DNA of 64,000 bases from Paraliobacillus salinarum (GCF_014083865.1 NZ_JACEFA010000006.1:96969-160968); one strand, 5' to 3'; positions 28,006 to 37,285 are shown, counted from the first letter of the stretch. Notes: generated by a model from the sequence alone, not told the origin. Program-made: numbers and translations.

Positions 28006-29094
28006 TTAATTACTTTTCTTTTTTCGAAGCATTGCTATTAATAAAAGGGAAACTGGAATAAACATCTGAAATACAAAAGCATAAACCGGCCAAGTTGTAC
28101 TTGAAAATTCAGTTAGTTTCTGTAAGTTTGGGGTGACCCATATGCTTAAGACCACTAATAAGAATCCAATAGGAAAAACAATTGGACGATAACTAGTTAA
28201 GCCTAACCACTGGGCAGTACCAAGAACAATAGCATAATAAAAGACGGAAATCTTAATAAACATACCTGTCACCCATAGTGCCATTACAATTAATTCAACA
28301 TGTTGAAGAAAATCAGCTATGCTGATATAACGCGCAGCGTCCATAAAAGGATAGGTGAAATAAGAAGTAATATCACCAAATAATAGAAGTGAAAACAAAT
28401 TAGTAATGACTAAGGTAATCATGACAAGCGAAACGGATAAAACTCCCCACTTAAATGCATTTTTCTTTTTATTTAAATAAGGAAGTAAAAAAGAAATAAG
28501 TATAAATTCATTAAACCACTGTGAAGGGATGAGTGCCCCCTTTATTGATGGTGTCAACCCTTCCCCCATCACTGGTAATATATTCTTTGGATTTAACACC
28601 GGTATAAGTAATACAATGATAAATAAAAACAAGACTACAAATACCGGAAAAAAGAATTGAGAACTTCTTGCCAGTACTTCAATCCCTCCATAAACTGTGA
28701 TTGCACAAACAAAGGCCATGCTTAAAACAACCACAATAATAGGTGTTTTTTGGAGAAAGTTACCAACTACAAACTCTCCATAATCTCTTAGGTTCATTCC
28801 ATTGGTATGAAGTAAAAAGAATAAAAAACCAAATCCTATCAATTTTCCTGGTATCATACCTACGATTTTCTCACTATATTCAATCAATGTTTTTTGTGGA
28901 TAATACTTGTGAAGAGCATAAGCGATAAAGATGGAAAGATAACCAAAAGTAGAAGCCCATATTGGTGATAGCCACATATCTTGCTTTGCAAAACTTCCTG
29001 TAGTAGCTGGCAAGACAAGAATCGCAGTTGCTGTTATGGTCGGATATAGTAATATAATCAATTGTATAGCACTAATTTTTCCTTTTTCAAGCAT
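28006..29094 (-). CDS. gerKB: GerAB/GerKB-family spore germination permease
   Basis: The B subunit of a germinant receptor: a 362-residue protein with ten predicted membrane helices, of the amino acid-polyamine-organocation transporter superfamily. It binds the small-molecule germinant in the middle of the membrane. The start MLEKGKISAIQLIILLYPTI and the segments LIEYSEKIVGMIPGKLIGFG and VKNP-like PVLNPKNILPVMGEGLTPSI are usual. It lies between the A and C genes, with 31- and 43-base gaps. Ligand not predictable. Confidence 0.88.
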   Translation of the reverse strand: MLEKGKISAIQLIILLYPTITATAILVLPATTGSFAKQDMWLSPIWASTFGYLSIFIAYALHKYYPQKTLIEYSEKIVGMIPGKLIGFGFLFFLLHTNGMNLRDYGEFVVGNFLQKTPIIVVVLSMAFVCAITVYGGIEVLARSSQFFFPVFVVLFLFIIVLLIPVLNPKNILPVMGEGLTPSIKGALIPSQWFNEFILISFLLPYLNKKKNAFKWGVLSVSLVMITLVITNLFSLLLFGDITSYFTYPFMDAARYISIADFLQHVELIVMALWVTGMFIKISVFYYAIVLGTAQWLGLTSYRPIVFPIGFLLVVLSIWVTPNLQKLTEFSSTTWPVYAFVFQMFIPVSLLLIAMLRKKKSN

Positions 29095-29125
29095 TGCAGC
29101 TTACCTCACTTTATTATTTGTTCAG

Positions 29126-30694
29126 TTATTGTTTTCCTTTGTTTGGACCTGGTTTTTGTTCTGGCGACTGACGATATTTATTGTAATCTCCAGTCAGATG
29201 AGGTCTTGTATTTAGTTTCCACCAAGGGGCTCGCATCATTGTATCCTTCATTTCACTCAATTTCATTGGTGCCATTGGACTAAGGTATGGTACACCAAAC
29301 GAACGTAAAGTGGACATATGAACAATAATCATGATAAGTCCAAGCATTACACCAAGTAATCCAAGCGTTCCAGCCAGTAAAACTAACGGAAAACGAATCA
29401 TTCGAATAGCAATAGCTGCTGAGTAACGTGGAACGGTAAAAGAAGCAATACCTGTAATTGCAACAACGATAACCATTGGTGCAGACACAATTCCCGCAGA
29501 GACTGCAGCTTCTCCAATAACTAGAGCACCTACAATACTAACAGCGGATCCGACTTGCTTGGGGAGTCTTAATCCAGCTTCCCGTAAAGCTTCGAATGTT
29601 ATTTCCATAATAAATACTTCCACAATTGCTGGGAATGGTACTTGTTCACGTGAGGCTGCCATACTAATCAACAGTGCAGTTGGTATCATTTCCTGGTGAA
29701 AGGTGAGTAAAGCAACATACAATGATGGTAAAAGTAATGAAATAATAATAAATATAAATCGAAGCCATCTTATCGCGGTCGCAATTAAAAAGCGACTATA
29801 ATAATCCTCATTCGATTGAAGAAAAGAATAAAATGTAGTTGGAACAATAAGCGCAAATGGTGAACCATCTACGAGAATAGCCGCTCTGCCTTCCAATAGA
29901 TTACCCGATACGGTGTCAGGCCGTTCTGTGTCCAACATCTGTGGGAAAGGAGAGTATGGGTGGTCTTCGATAAACTCTTCGATTACTCCACTATCTAGAA
30001 TGCCATCAATGTCAATTCGTTTTAAACGATTTTTCACTTCTTCAACGAGTGTATGGTCTACAATACCATCAATATATGTAATAATTACTTTCGTTTTTGT
30101 ATATTTTCCGATTTCCATCGATTGCATTTTGAGCTTTGGGCTTCTAATTTGTCTACGTATCATCGAGGTATTTACAGCTAATGTTTCTACAAAACCTTCG
30201 CGTGGCCCTCTGATTACTTTTTCAGCTTCAGGTGGCTCTATCGATCGTTTTTCCCATTTGGTTAAACCTAGCGAAAACCCGGTTTTATATTTATCTACTA
30301 AAACAATGGGATTTCCTGATGAAATGGCTTGGATACAGTCTTCAAATGTTTGCAGTTCTTTTACATCCGAAACAGCTACTTGGCTTTTTACAAGACTTCC
30401 TATTTGAATATCGTTCTGGTTTTCATTTTTTTCCATAAGAGGGGAGAGAACACTGTCATCTATTTCATCTGTATTTGATAGTCCTTCGATGTAGAGTAGA
30501 ATGGCGTCATACTTACCGCCTATTAAGAAAGGGCGTAAAATGAAATCAGAACAATCACTATAAATGGAACGAAACTCTTTTTCATTTTCTTTCACACTTG
30601 TAAATAAGGAGCTTTGTTCCTGCTTTTGATTAGATAATGGTTTAGGTGCTGCATTTTTTTTCTTTTTTTTAGATTTTAGTATCTTCCACGACAT
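29126..30694 (-). CDS. gerKA: GerAA/GerKA-family spore germination protein
   Basis: The A subunit of a germinant receptor, 522 residues. The cytoplasmic N-terminal part (residues 1-285) has the two GerAA subdomains, with IRGPREGFVETLAVNTSMIRRQI, written here in parts: RGPREGFVETLAVN and TSMIRRQIRSP. The C-terminal part has about five helices with PFPAIVEVFIMEITFEALRE and LPKQVGSAVSIVGALVIGEA. It probably forms the ion channel opened on germination. The start is the ATG 7 nt behind GGGGGG; an upstream TTG was rejected. A weak SigG-like promoter (TGTAAT, 18 bases, CACACTA) lies upstream on the minus strand. Confidence 0.92.
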   Translation of the reverse strand: MSWKILKSKKKKKNAAPKPLSNQKQEQSSLFTSVKENEKEFRSIYSDCSDFILRPFLIGGKYDAILLYIEGLSNTDEIDDSVLSPLMEKNENQNDIQIGSLVKSQVAVSDVKELQTFEDCIQAISSGNPIVLVDKYKTGFSLGLTKWEKRSIEPPEAEKVIRGPREGFVETLAVNTSMIRRQIRSPKLKMQSMEIGKYTKTKVIITYIDGIVDHTLVEEVKNRLKRIDIDGILDSGVIEEFIEDHPYSPFPQMLDTERPDTVSGNLLEGRAAILVDGSPFALIVPTTFYSFLQSNEDYYSRFLIATAIRWLRFIFIIISLLLPSLYVALLTFHQEMIPTALLISMAASREQVPFPAIVEVFIMEITFEALREAGLRLPKQVGSAVSIVGALVIGEAAVSAGIVSAPMVIVVAITGIASFTVPRYSAAIAIRMIRFPLVLLAGTLGLLGVMLGLIMIIVHMSTLRSFGVPYLSPMAPMKLSEMKDTMMRAPWWKLNTRPHLTGDYNKYRQSPEQKPGPNKGKQ

Positions 30695-30876
30695 AACAGT
30701 CCCCCCTTCCAAATCAATGTAAATATTCTTTTTTATAGTGTGTTATAAGTTTGAGATTTTATTACAGGTTTTGAATGAAAAGAAATAAGAGAGAGCTTAA
30801 TAAAAAAGTAAAATAGTATAGCGCATATTATGATAAGATAGATCTTAATTAAATTAGTGAAGGTAGGCTACAAAAA

Positions 30877-31674
30877 ATGCATTCTAATGTAAATATCTTA
30901 TCGGAAGTAGAAAATGTAAATGAAATAGAATTAGCACTAACAAAGTTTAACTCGAAAAGAGCACTTTCTCTTGTCGAAAAAAACCTCGTAGCTAAGCGAA
31001 TTGGTAATTGTATCTTGCTTATTGATTCTAAATCACCCGGTTCAATGTATTACAATCGCATCAAGGGTTTTGGAATAAATGATATGGATAGAGTAGATGA
31101 AATATTACATAACTACTATTCCAAACAGCTAGTACCATGCTTTGACATGACAGCTTATGATTTAAAATTAGAAGTAGCTCCATTATTAATGAGAAAAGGT
31201 TTTTATTGCGCTGAACAACTAGTTTTCTTAGGGATCGAACCTTATTTTAAAAAATATCAAAGTGAAATGAGGGTTGTACAAGTTAACGAGGAAAATGTTT
31301 ATGAATTTCTTGATCTTGTCACACGTTCAAATGATATGAATCTAAATGCAGAAATACTTGAAGGAAAAGCAATGTATTTTTATGAGCCTAACTTTAAAAA
31401 TTATATGGTGTATATTGGTGAAGAAGCAATAGGTATGGGATCATTGTTTATCAAAGGCGAAACAGGCTATATAGCAAATGATTTTACATTCGCTTCTCAT
31501 AGAGGAAACGGCGTTCAACAGATGTTACTTTATCATCGAATGAATGTTGCAAAACAAATGGGTTTTAAAAAATTATATACAGATGTGGCGTTCGGATCTA
31601 TAAGCCATCAAAATATGTTGAAGCTAGGATTTGAGACCATCTATCAAAATTCATTTTGGATTAAATCCGAATAG
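30877..31674 (+). CDS. GNAT-family N-acetyltransferase, two-domain
   Basis: A 265-residue protein. The C-terminal half (about residues 130-265) is a GNAT fold: AIGMGSLFIKGETGYIANDF followed by the acetyl-CoA loop ASHRGNGVQQMLLYHRM and LYTDVAFGSISHQNMLKLGF near the end. The N-terminal half (about 1-125) looks like the degenerate GNAT domain found in several double-domain acetyltransferases, without a visible acetyl-CoA loop. Substrate unknown. It is a single gene, divergent from the gerK operon, with the start behind GAAGGTAGG. Confidence 0.8.
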   Translation: MHSNVNILSEVENVNEIELALTKFNSKRALSLVEKNLVAKRIGNCILLIDSKSPGSMYYNRIKGFGINDMDRVDEILHNYYSKQLVPCFDMTAYDLKLEVAPLLMRKGFYCAEQLVFLGIEPYFKKYQSEMRVVQVNEENVYEFLDLVTRSNDMNLNAEILEGKAMYFYEPNFKNYMVYIGEEAIGMGSLFIKGETGYIANDFTFASHRGNGVQQMLLYHRMNVAKQMGFKKLYTDVAFGSISHQNMLKLGFETIYQNSFWIKSE

Positions 31675-31775
31675 AAAGATGCTAATCATGTCGTGTGTGT
31701 TAATGCGAATTAACAGTAATCAAGTTGAATTGCAATTTAGTAATCACCTTGATAGAACCGTATGGAGGAAGAAAT

Positions 31776-32462
31776 GTGAAGATATTAGAACTACCAATAG
31801 AATTTGATTTTAATGGACAAGAGAATTGGATTTATCCCAGCTTAATCATTATTAATAACGAGTTGACCTTGGTCGACACAGGGTACATGGATTTTTTACC
31901 ATTGATTGAAAGAGAAATTATGAAAAATGGTTATGACATGACGCAATTAAAGCATATTATTGTTACACATTATGATGATGATCACATTGGATCTTTATAT
32001 GATTTTAAGAAAAAATATCCTTCGATCAACATAATAGCTAGTGACATAGAAGCAAAATACATTAGTGGTGAAATGAAGTCAGAAAGATTAGCTCAAGCGC
32101 AAGAAATGCTTGGAAATATGTCTGAAGAAGAATTAGAATTTGGAAAATAGTTTATACAGCAATTAAAGGATTTAAAGCATGTTTCAATTGATCAGAAGGT
32201 GTATGATGGTGAGATGATCTTAGATAACAAATGCAAAATAGTAGCAACACCGGGACATAATTCAGGTCATATTTCATTGTATTTTCCCGATTTGAAAAGT
32301 GTTATTACAGGCGATGCAGCTGCAAATGAAAAACAAGAATTAGTCGTAGCTAATCCACATTTTTGCTTGGATATTGAGAATGCAGAAAAGTCTCTGAACA
32401 AAATTAAAAATCTTAAAGCTGAAAGTTACTATTGTTATCATGGAGGAAAAGTGACGTTATAA
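31776..32462 (+). pseudogene. MBL-fold metallo-hydrolase interrupted by an in-frame amber codon
   Basis: One reading frame of 229 codons with a single TAG at 32148-32150 and no frameshift. The first part has VDTGYMDF and the metal motif THYDDDHIGSLYDF (about residues 70-83); the part after the stop has ATPGHNSGHISLYFPD, VITGDAAANEKQELVVANPH and YYCYHGG, completing the fold. In the relatives I can recall, the interrupted position (GK-x-FIQ) is tryptophan, so TGG to TAG is likely. GTG at 31776 lies 7 nt behind GGAGG and is the best start. The enzyme would have been a hydrolase of the metallo-beta-lactamase superfamily of unknown substrate. Either the gene is recently dead or the stop is read through. 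Confidence 0.75.
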
Positions 32463-32582
32463 TTTTTTGCTTTATAGAACGGCGATAAAATTCGATTCAT
32501 TAAAAATTAACATGAGGTAAGAGGCTGTTTAAAATAGTATTTGATTGTTTGCGGGTTTTTCATTCGTCTTTTTCAATTAAGC

Positions 32583-32612
32583 TTGACAATGAAAGCGGCT
32601 TTACTCTATAGT
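32583..32612 (+). promoter_or_regulatory. promoter of proS
   Basis: TTGACA (32583-32588), 18 bases, TATAGT (32607-32612), upstream of the T-box leader. The stretch 32463-32580 before it shows no gene. Confidence 0.65.
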
Positions 32613-32664
32613 ATGTATAATTAAATCCTATATTTAAACGATGAAAAGAAATAATAAATAGTAT

Positions 32665-32868
32665 GTTTTATGTTAGAGAGGAATTGGTTGGTGGAAAATT
32701 CTATAAAACGCTATTGAACCTGTCTTTGAGTATTTGGTCGATAAGATACAAACGGAGCGTGTCTCCGATATCAAAAAAAGTGTGCAAGTGGGATTTCTGC
32801 TTGTAAACAAGGGTGGTACCACCATATCCTGGTCCCTTATCTATTGATAAGGAGGCTGGGATTTTTTT
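32665..32868 (+). promoter_or_regulatory. T-box riboswitch, probably tRNA-Pro
   Basis: The leader has the T-box opening AGAGAG (32675-32680), the GGTTGGTGGAAA distal part, GAACCTG then TTTGAGTA closing stem I, and the T-box core AAGGGTGGTACCACC (32809-32823). The terminator follows: ATCCTGGTCCCTTATC (32826-32841) pairs with GATAAGGAGGCTGGGAT and ends in seven T's. The base triplet CCT in GAACCTG is the likely specifier, a proline codon, in agreement with proS downstream. Uncharged tRNA-Pro would stabilise the antiterminator. Confidence 0.88.
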
Positions 32869-32901
32869 ATTGAAAAATGGATGGGAACTGGAGGAAATAA
32901 A

Positions 32902-34338
32902 ATGGCTAAGAAAAAACAATTTGTTGAAAAAGTAACAGCAATGGAAGATGATTTTGCAAAATGGTATACAGATGTCGTGAAGCAAGCAGATCTTGTTGAT
33001 TATGGTTCTGTTCGTGGGACTATGATTATTCGTCCGTATGGTTATGCGATTTGGGAGAACATTCGAGATATATTAGATAAGAAAATAAAAGCAACTGGAC
33101 ATGAGAATATGTATTTCCCATTATTTATTCCAGAAAGCTTGTTGCAAAAAGAAAAAGATCATATCGAAGGTTTTGCGCCTGAAGTAGCTTGGGTTACACA
33201 TGGTGGAGATGAAGAATTACAAGAAAGACTAGTCGTCCGCCCGACTTCTGAAGTGTTGTTTGCAGAACACTACTCAAAGATTATTCATTCCTATCGGGAT
33301 TTACCGAAGCTATATAACCAATGGAGTAATGTCGTTCGTTGGGAGAAAACAACGCGCCCATTTCTTCGTTCATTAGAGTTTTTATGGCAAGAAGGACATA
33401 CATGTCATGCAACAAATCAAGATGCTGCAGCAGAAACAGACCAAATGCTAAATCTCTATGCAGACGTCTGTGAAAAATATTTAGCGATGCCAGTAGTTCG
33501 TGGAAAGAAAACAGATAAAGAAAAATTTGCGGGTGCGAAATATACATTAACGATTGAAAGCTTAATGCATGACGGAAAAGCATTACAAGCAGGAACATCG
33601 CATCATTTGGGCACAGGATTTGCTGAATCATTTAATATTCGTTATACAGATGAACAAGGTGAATCACAGCCTGTACATCAAACATCTTGGGGAATCACTA
33701 CACGATTAATTGGGGCACTTATCATGGTGCATGGGGATAATCGAGGATTAGTTATTCCGCCGAAAATTGCACCAACACAAGTAATGATAATTCCTGTTGC
33801 GCAGCATAAAGAGGGTGTCTTAGACAAGGCTTATGCGATAAAAGATCGATTAACAAACGTAGCTCGCGTAGATATTGATGCAAGTGATAAAATGCCTGGA
33901 TGGAAGTTTAATGAATATGAAATGAAAGGTATTCCATTACGAGTGGAAATCGGACCGAAAGATATCGTGAAAGGCCAAGCGGTGATCGTTCGTCGTGATA
34001 CAAGTGAGAAATATTTTGTAGCGCTGGATACATTAGAGAATACCGTGAAAGAACTACTTGAACAGATCCAAAAAAATTTATTAGAAAAAGCGCGCAATCA
34101 TCGTAATCAAAAAACATCCATTGCAACAAACATGGAAGAGTTTAAGGCAGTATTAGAAACGAATCCAGGATTTATTCAAGCAATGTGGTGTGGCGACCAA
34201 GCATGTGAAGATAAAATAAAGGGAGAAACAACTGCTACCTCTCGTTGTATTCCGTTTGAGCAGAAAAATGTGAGTGATAGTTGTGTTTGTTGTGGAAAGC
34301 CAGCAACAGAAATGGTGTATTGGGCTAAGGCTTACTAA
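32902..34338 (+). CDS. proS: prolyl-tRNA synthetase, short eukaryote/archaea-like form
   Basis: Class II aminoacyl-tRNA synthetase charging tRNA-Pro. The 478 residues lack the editing insert of the long bacterial ProRS; motif 2 (about [20 protein letters not shown]) and motif 3 ([14 protein letters not shown]) are present, and the C-terminus has the extra zinc-binding domain of the eukaryote-like group, with Cys pairs in [17 protein letters not shown] and SCVCCGKPA. The ATG follows GGAGG with 7-nt spacing. Many Bacilli have both forms; whether the long ProRS is also present cannot be told here. Transcription depends on the T-box. Confidence 0.95.
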   Translation: MAKKKQFVEKVTAMEDDFAKWYTDVVKQADLVDYGSVRGTMIIRPYGYAIWENIRDILDKKIKATGHENMYFPLFIPESLLQKEKDHIEGFAPEVAWVTHGGDEELQERLVVRPTSEVLFAEHYSKIIHSYRDLPKLYNQWSNVVRWEKTTRPFLRSLEFLWQEGHTCHATNQDAAAETDQMLNLYADVCEKYLAMPVVRGKKTDKEKFAGAKYTLTIESLMHDGKALQAGTSHHLGTGFAESFNIRYTDEQGESQPVHQTSWGITTRLIGALIMVHGDNRGLVIPPKIAPTQVMIIPVAQHKEGVLDKAYAIKDRLTNVARVDIDASDKMPGWKFNEYEMKGIPLRVEIGPKDIVKGQAVIVRRDTSEKYFVALDTLENTVKELLEQIQKNLLEKARNHRNQKTSIATNMEEFKAVLETNPGFIQAMWCGDQACEDKIKGETTATSRCIPFEQKNVSDSCVCCGKPATEMVYWAKAY

Positions 34339-34352
34339 AAATAGTGTGCAAT

Positions 34353-34412
34353 AAAAAAGGGATTATACCATAGGCTTGATGAATTAATGAAGCCTAGGTA
34401 TAATCCTTTTTT
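34353..34412. terminator. bidirectional terminator of proS and gpx
   Basis: AAAAAAGGGATTATACC (34353-34369) pairs perfectly with GGTATAATCCTTTTTT (34397-34412), with an inner TAGGCTT/AAGCCTA stem. A- and T-runs at opposite ends suit both convergent genes. Confidence 0.9.
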
Positions 34413-34887
34413 ATGCTAATGCCGCTTGAATATCTGCTTCTATTTCTTCAGGTTTTGTCTTTGGGGCATAGCGTTTTAATACATTTCCTTCTTTGTCGAT
34501 AAGAAATTTAGTGAAATTCCATTTTACTTGATCGGTGAGAACGCCAGGAGCTTCTTTTGTAAGAAATTGAAATAATGGATGTGCGTTTTTTCCATTGACA
34601 TCAATTTTACTAAACATCGGAAAAGTAACACCATAGTTTAGCTGGCAGAAAGAACTGATTTCGTCATCTGAACCAGGTTCTTGGTTCATGAATTGATTAC
34701 TCGGAAAGCCGAGAACTTCAAAGCCATCTTGTTGGTATTTATCATAAAGTTGTTGTAATCCTTCATATTGAGGGGTGAAGCCACACTTACTAGCTGTATT
34801 AACAATTAACAGTACATTTCCTTGATAATCTGCTAAAGTTTTATCCTCACCAGAAATCGTTTTAACTTCATAATTATAAACAGTCAC
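34411..34887 (-). CDS. bsaA: glutathione peroxidase-family thiol peroxidase (BsaA-like)
   Basis: A 158-residue Gpx-fold peroxidase that reduces hydroperoxides. The active cysteine C35 stands in [19 protein letters not shown], replacing the selenocysteine of animal enzymes; partner Gln in [14 protein letters not shown] and Trp-Asn in [11 protein letters not shown] complete the tetrad. Bacillaceae mostly use bacillithiol or thioredoxin, so true glutathione use is doubtful. The start is GTG at 34887 behind GGAGGGAG. The promoter TTGACA (34949-34944), 17 bases, TATCTT (34926-34921) on the minus strand serves it alone. Confidence 0.9.
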   Translation of the reverse strand: MTVYNYEVKTISGEDKTLADYQGNVLLIVNTASKCGFTPQYEGLQQLYDKYQQDGFEVLGFPSNQFMNQEPGSDDEISSFCQLNYGVTFPMFSKIDVNGKNAHPLFQFLTKEAPGVLTDQVKWNFTKFLIDKEGNVLKRYAPKTKPEEIEADIQAALA

Positions 34888-34920
34888 TATTTAAAATCTC
34901 CCTCCGTCTATGTTACTAAC

Positions 34921-34949
34921 AAGATAGCAGTACGGGTATTTAATGTCAA
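34921..34949 (-). promoter_or_regulatory. promoter of the glutathione peroxidase gene
   Basis: Read on the minus strand: TTGACA at 34949-34944, a 17-base spacer and TATCTT at 34926-34921. Confidence 0.65.
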
Positions 34950-35035
34950 AGTAAAAGGCTTGTATCATCATGTTAAAATACATGCGTTTTTTGATTTATG
35001 ATCACTATTTTTTAAAAAAACCAAAAAGTTATTTG

Positions 35036-35293
35036 TTCTAAGTTACCGTGTTTGGTATTTTTTGAACTATACGGTAACTTAAAATCGTTTTAAGTACTCG
35101 GAATAACAATTAATCTCCTTGAACGGTAACTTAAACGCGTCTTAGGTTACCGAAATTAGCAATAACTCCATGAAACGGTAACTTAAAACCGTTTTAAGTT
35201 ACCGATAACGTGCATAATCATCTCGGACGGTAACTTAGAAGCATTTTAAGTTACCGTTATAGCCTCTAATGGCCGTAAACGGTAACTTAGGTC
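35036..35293. repeat. 52-bp periodic array of palindromic hairpins
   Basis: GGTAACTT begins at 35073, 35125, 35177, 35229 and 35281, exactly 52 bases apart, and a truncated end (AGTTACCG at 35041) fits the same phase. Each unit is a palindrome of about 29 bases; the third is perfect (CGGTAACTTAAAAC, C, GTTTTAAGTTACCG at 35176-35204). The 24-base intervals share a loose pattern (AAT near the middle, AC at the end). It fills most of the gap between gpx and trhO. No gene is visible in it. Confidence 0.9.
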
Positions 35294-35304
35294 TGCTAGT
35301 TGTA

Positions 35305-35334
35305 CAAAAAAGCCGCTACGTAATGCAGCGACTT
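35305..35334 (-). terminator. terminator of trhO
   Basis: On the minus strand AAGTCGCT (35334-35327) pairs with AGCGGCTT (35317-35310), with one G-U pair, followed by TTTTTT. Confidence 0.8.
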
Positions 35335-35349
35335 ATCTAATGATCAAAT

Positions 35350-36318
35350 TTATATAGCTGTTGAAACATTATCTTCTTCTTCGATTTGTTGCAATCTTGC
35401 TTGGATGTCTGCATCTGTTAGACCGTGTTCTTTCACATACATATTTCTTGGAGATACACGACAATCATGTGTGCAGCCACGCATGTATTTATGTTCATTT
35501 TCTTCTGAACATAAAATTTGTTTGTTACATTCAGGATTAGCGCAATTCACGTAACGTTCGCATGGTTTTCCGTCAAAATAATCTTTCCCTACGATGACAT
35601 GTTCCTTGCGATTGATTGGTACGCTAATACGCTCATCAAACACATACATTTGTCCATCCCAAAGTTCGCCTTGCACTTCAGGATCTTTACCGTACGTAGC
35701 AATACCTCCGTGTAGTTGGTTTACATCTTCAAATCCTTGTTCAACTAACCAACCAGAGAATTTTTCACAACGTATGCCACCAGTGCAGTACGTTAAGATT
35801 TTTTTATCTTCAAATTGCTCTTTGTTCTGTTCAATCCATTCTGGTAATTCACGGAATGTATGAATATCTGGACGAATCGCGCCACGGAAATGACCTAAAT
35901 CATATTCGTAGTCGTTTCTCGCATCAATAACAACAGTGTTTTCATCACGCATTGCTTCATAAAATTCTGTAGGTGTTAAATAATTACCAGTCGTCTCTTT
36001 AGGATTAATATCATCTTCTAATCGAAGGGTTACTAATTCTGGACGAGGGCGAACGTGCATTTTTTTAAAAGCGTGTCCATCTGCTTCATCTACTTTAAAC
36101 ATCATGTCAGCAAAACGTGGATCATTGTGCATTGCTTCCATATATTTATTCGTCGCTTCAACTGTACCAGAAACTGTACCATTCATTCCTTCTTCAGCTA
36201 CAAGAATACGACCTTTTAATCCTAACTCATTACAAAAAGCTAGATGCTCTTTCGCATAGCCTTCTGGATCTTCCATGTGTACATAATTGTAATACAGTAA
36301 TACTTGATACTTTTCCAT
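35350..36318 (-). CDS. trhO: tRNA uridine(34) hydroxylase, rhodanese family
   Basis: Oxygen-dependent enzyme that hydroxylates U34 of certain tRNAs to 5-hydroxyuridine. The 322 residues have an N-terminal ferredoxin-like domain (about 1-105: [32 protein letters not shown]), a rhodanese domain (about 115-215) with the catalytic loop [11 protein letters not shown] (C178, with C184), and a C-terminal cysteine-rich part ([27 protein letters not shown]). The ATG at 36318 is behind AGGTGG and gives the family length; upstream starts add a Cys/Arg-rich stretch without homology. Confidence 0.92.
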   Translation of the reverse strand: MEKYQVLLYYNYVHMEDPEGYAKEHLAFCNELGLKGRILVAEEGMNGTVSGTVEATNKYMEAMHNDPRFADMMFKVDEADGHAFKKMHVRPRPELVTLRLEDDINPKETTGNYLTPTEFYEAMRDENTVVIDARNDYEYDLGHFRGAIRPDIHTFRELPEWIEQNKEQFEDKKILTYCTGGIRCEKFSGWLVEQGFEDVNQLHGGIATYGKDPEVQGELWDGQMYVFDERISVPINRKEHVIVGKDYFDGKPCERYVNCANPECNKQILCSEENEHKYMRGCTHDCRVSPRNMYVKEHGLTDADIQARLQQIEEEDNVSTAI

Positions 36319-36400
36319 TTTGGTATACCACCTATTCATTCGTATTTGCAAGATACGCGTGTAGGGGTGCAAATATTTTGCATGTCTCTTGCAAACAAAT

Positions 36401-36429
36401 ATTATACAAAAAAACAATCGTTTTAGCAA
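36401..36429 (-). promoter_or_regulatory. promoter of trhO
   Basis: On the minus strand TTGCTA (36429-36424), 17 bases, TATAAT (36406-36401). The leader of about 75 bases before trhO contains a small hairpin, TGCAAA/TTTGCA. Confidence 0.65.
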
Positions 36430-36532
36430 CTTAATGGTATATAAACTATAAAAATGGAATAAAGCTATAATTTTTAAGTATTCTTTCCAGCCTAGACGGT
36501 TGATTTTCTAAGAAAAAAATAGTACATTTGTA

Positions 36533-36648
36533 TTGTGAAAGCAATTGGAAGTAGTATAATTCTTTACGGTCTCTTCACAATAAGGGTGTAAAGGTAATAC
36601 TATGCATTCCATTACTTTTGTAGTTTTATTGTAAGGAGGTCGATGAGC
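36533..36648 (+). promoter_or_regulatory. promoter and leader of the cold-shock gene
   Basis: TTGTGA (36533-36538), 16 bases, TATAAT (36555-36560), then a leader of about 80 bases ending in a full AAGGAGGT (36633-36640). Long leaders before csp genes often act as RNA thermosensors; I see no conserved cold-box. The remaining part of the gap from 36430 is AT-rich with no gene. Confidence 0.5.
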
Positions 36649-36846
36649 ATGACAGGAACAGTAAAATGGTTTAATGCAGATAAAGGTTTCGGATTCATCG
36701 AACGTGAAGACGGTGACGATGTATTCGTACACTTTTCAGCAATTCAAGCTGAAGGTTTCAAAACGTTAAACGAAGGTCAAACAGTTGAATTCGAAATTGT
36801 CGAAGGCGACCGCGGACCACAAGCGGCTAACGTTGTAGCTCAATAA
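36649..36846 (+). CDS. cold-shock protein, CspA/CspB family
   Basis: A 65-residue single-stranded RNA/DNA-binding OB-fold protein, acting as an RNA chaperone. RNP1 (KGFGFIE, residues 13-19) and RNP2 (VFVHFSAI, about 27-34) are intact, with the usual start [16 protein letters not shown] and end [13 protein letters not shown] at 36643 is only 2 nt from AAGGAGGT, so the ATG at 36649 (spacing 8) is chosen. Monocistronic with its own promoter and a strong terminator; probably highly expressed. Confidence 0.95.
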   Translation: MTGTVKWFNADKGFGFIEREDGDDVFVHFSAIQAEGFKTLNEGQTVEFEIVEGDRGPQAANVVAQ

Positions 36847-36861
36847 GCTTAAACAAACTTC

Positions 36862-36901
36862 AAAAGGTGCATCTCTTGTAATTAGAGATGCACCTTTTTT
36901 T
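36862..36901 (+). terminator. terminator of the cold-shock gene
   Basis: AAAAGGTGCATCTCT (36862-36876) pairs perfectly with AGAGATGCACCTTTT (36884-36898), then T's. Confidence 0.92.
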
Positions 36902-36952
36902 CATTGTGATAAAATTGATGTTAGAGAAGCTTTTGTTTAGAGGAGAGATAGC

Positions 36953-37246
36953 ATGAATGAACGCGATGAACAAGTAATTAAATATTATCAAGAGCAAGAA
37001 AGAGAAATGATTTTACTATTTGCACAGTGGTGTATCAATCATAAATTAGATCCAAAAGCAGTTTATCAAGAAGCATATCCGATGCAGCCGATAAACGAAC
37101 TATTAGAAGAAGTTTTAGAAGATACTGTCGATGCAAATGAATCAGATATCATTGACCATGAATTACTTTTGCAAGTGCTACAAGTATTTGGTAATGATGA
37201 CTTAGCATTTGTTGTAGCTGAGTATAGTCAAAAAATGAAGAAGTAA
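36953..37246 (+). CDS. small acidic helical protein of unknown function
   Basis: A 97-residue, mostly alpha-helical, acidic cytoplasmic protein that I do not recognise by name, although its style (QEREMILLFAQWCINHKLDP then AVYQEAYPMQPINELLEEVL) recalls a conserved Bacillaceae family. No signal peptide, membrane segment or metal motif; one Cys. It has a good start behind AGAGGAGAG and lies 39 bases before an ElaA-like acetyltransferase gene, so both may be expressed together. Confidence 0.7.
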   Translation: MNERDEQVIKYYQEQEREMILLFAQWCINHKLDPKAVYQEAYPMQPINELLEEVLEDTVDANESDIIDHELLLQVLQVFGNDDLAFVVAEYSQKMKK

Positions 37247-37285
37247 ATAAACAAATGGAAGGTATAGTATAAAAGGGGAAACGAA

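Noticed and set aside
29913..30407. Long plus-strand frame opposite gerKA
   Set aside because: It is antisense to a well-conserved gene and has no recognisable protein; codon pattern of the minus strand explains it.
35036..35293. Possible CRISPR array
   Set aside because: The units are degenerate palindromes, the intervals resemble one another, and there is no leader or cas gene. Tandem 52-bp repeat fits better.
36319..36429. N-terminal extension of TrhO
   Set aside because: Covers the promoter region and the TrhO leader, no ribosome site, and makes the protein longer than its family.
36117..36434. Plus-strand frame of 105 codons across the start of trhO
   Set aside because: It is antisense to the TrhO N-terminus and its promoter and has no homology that I can see.
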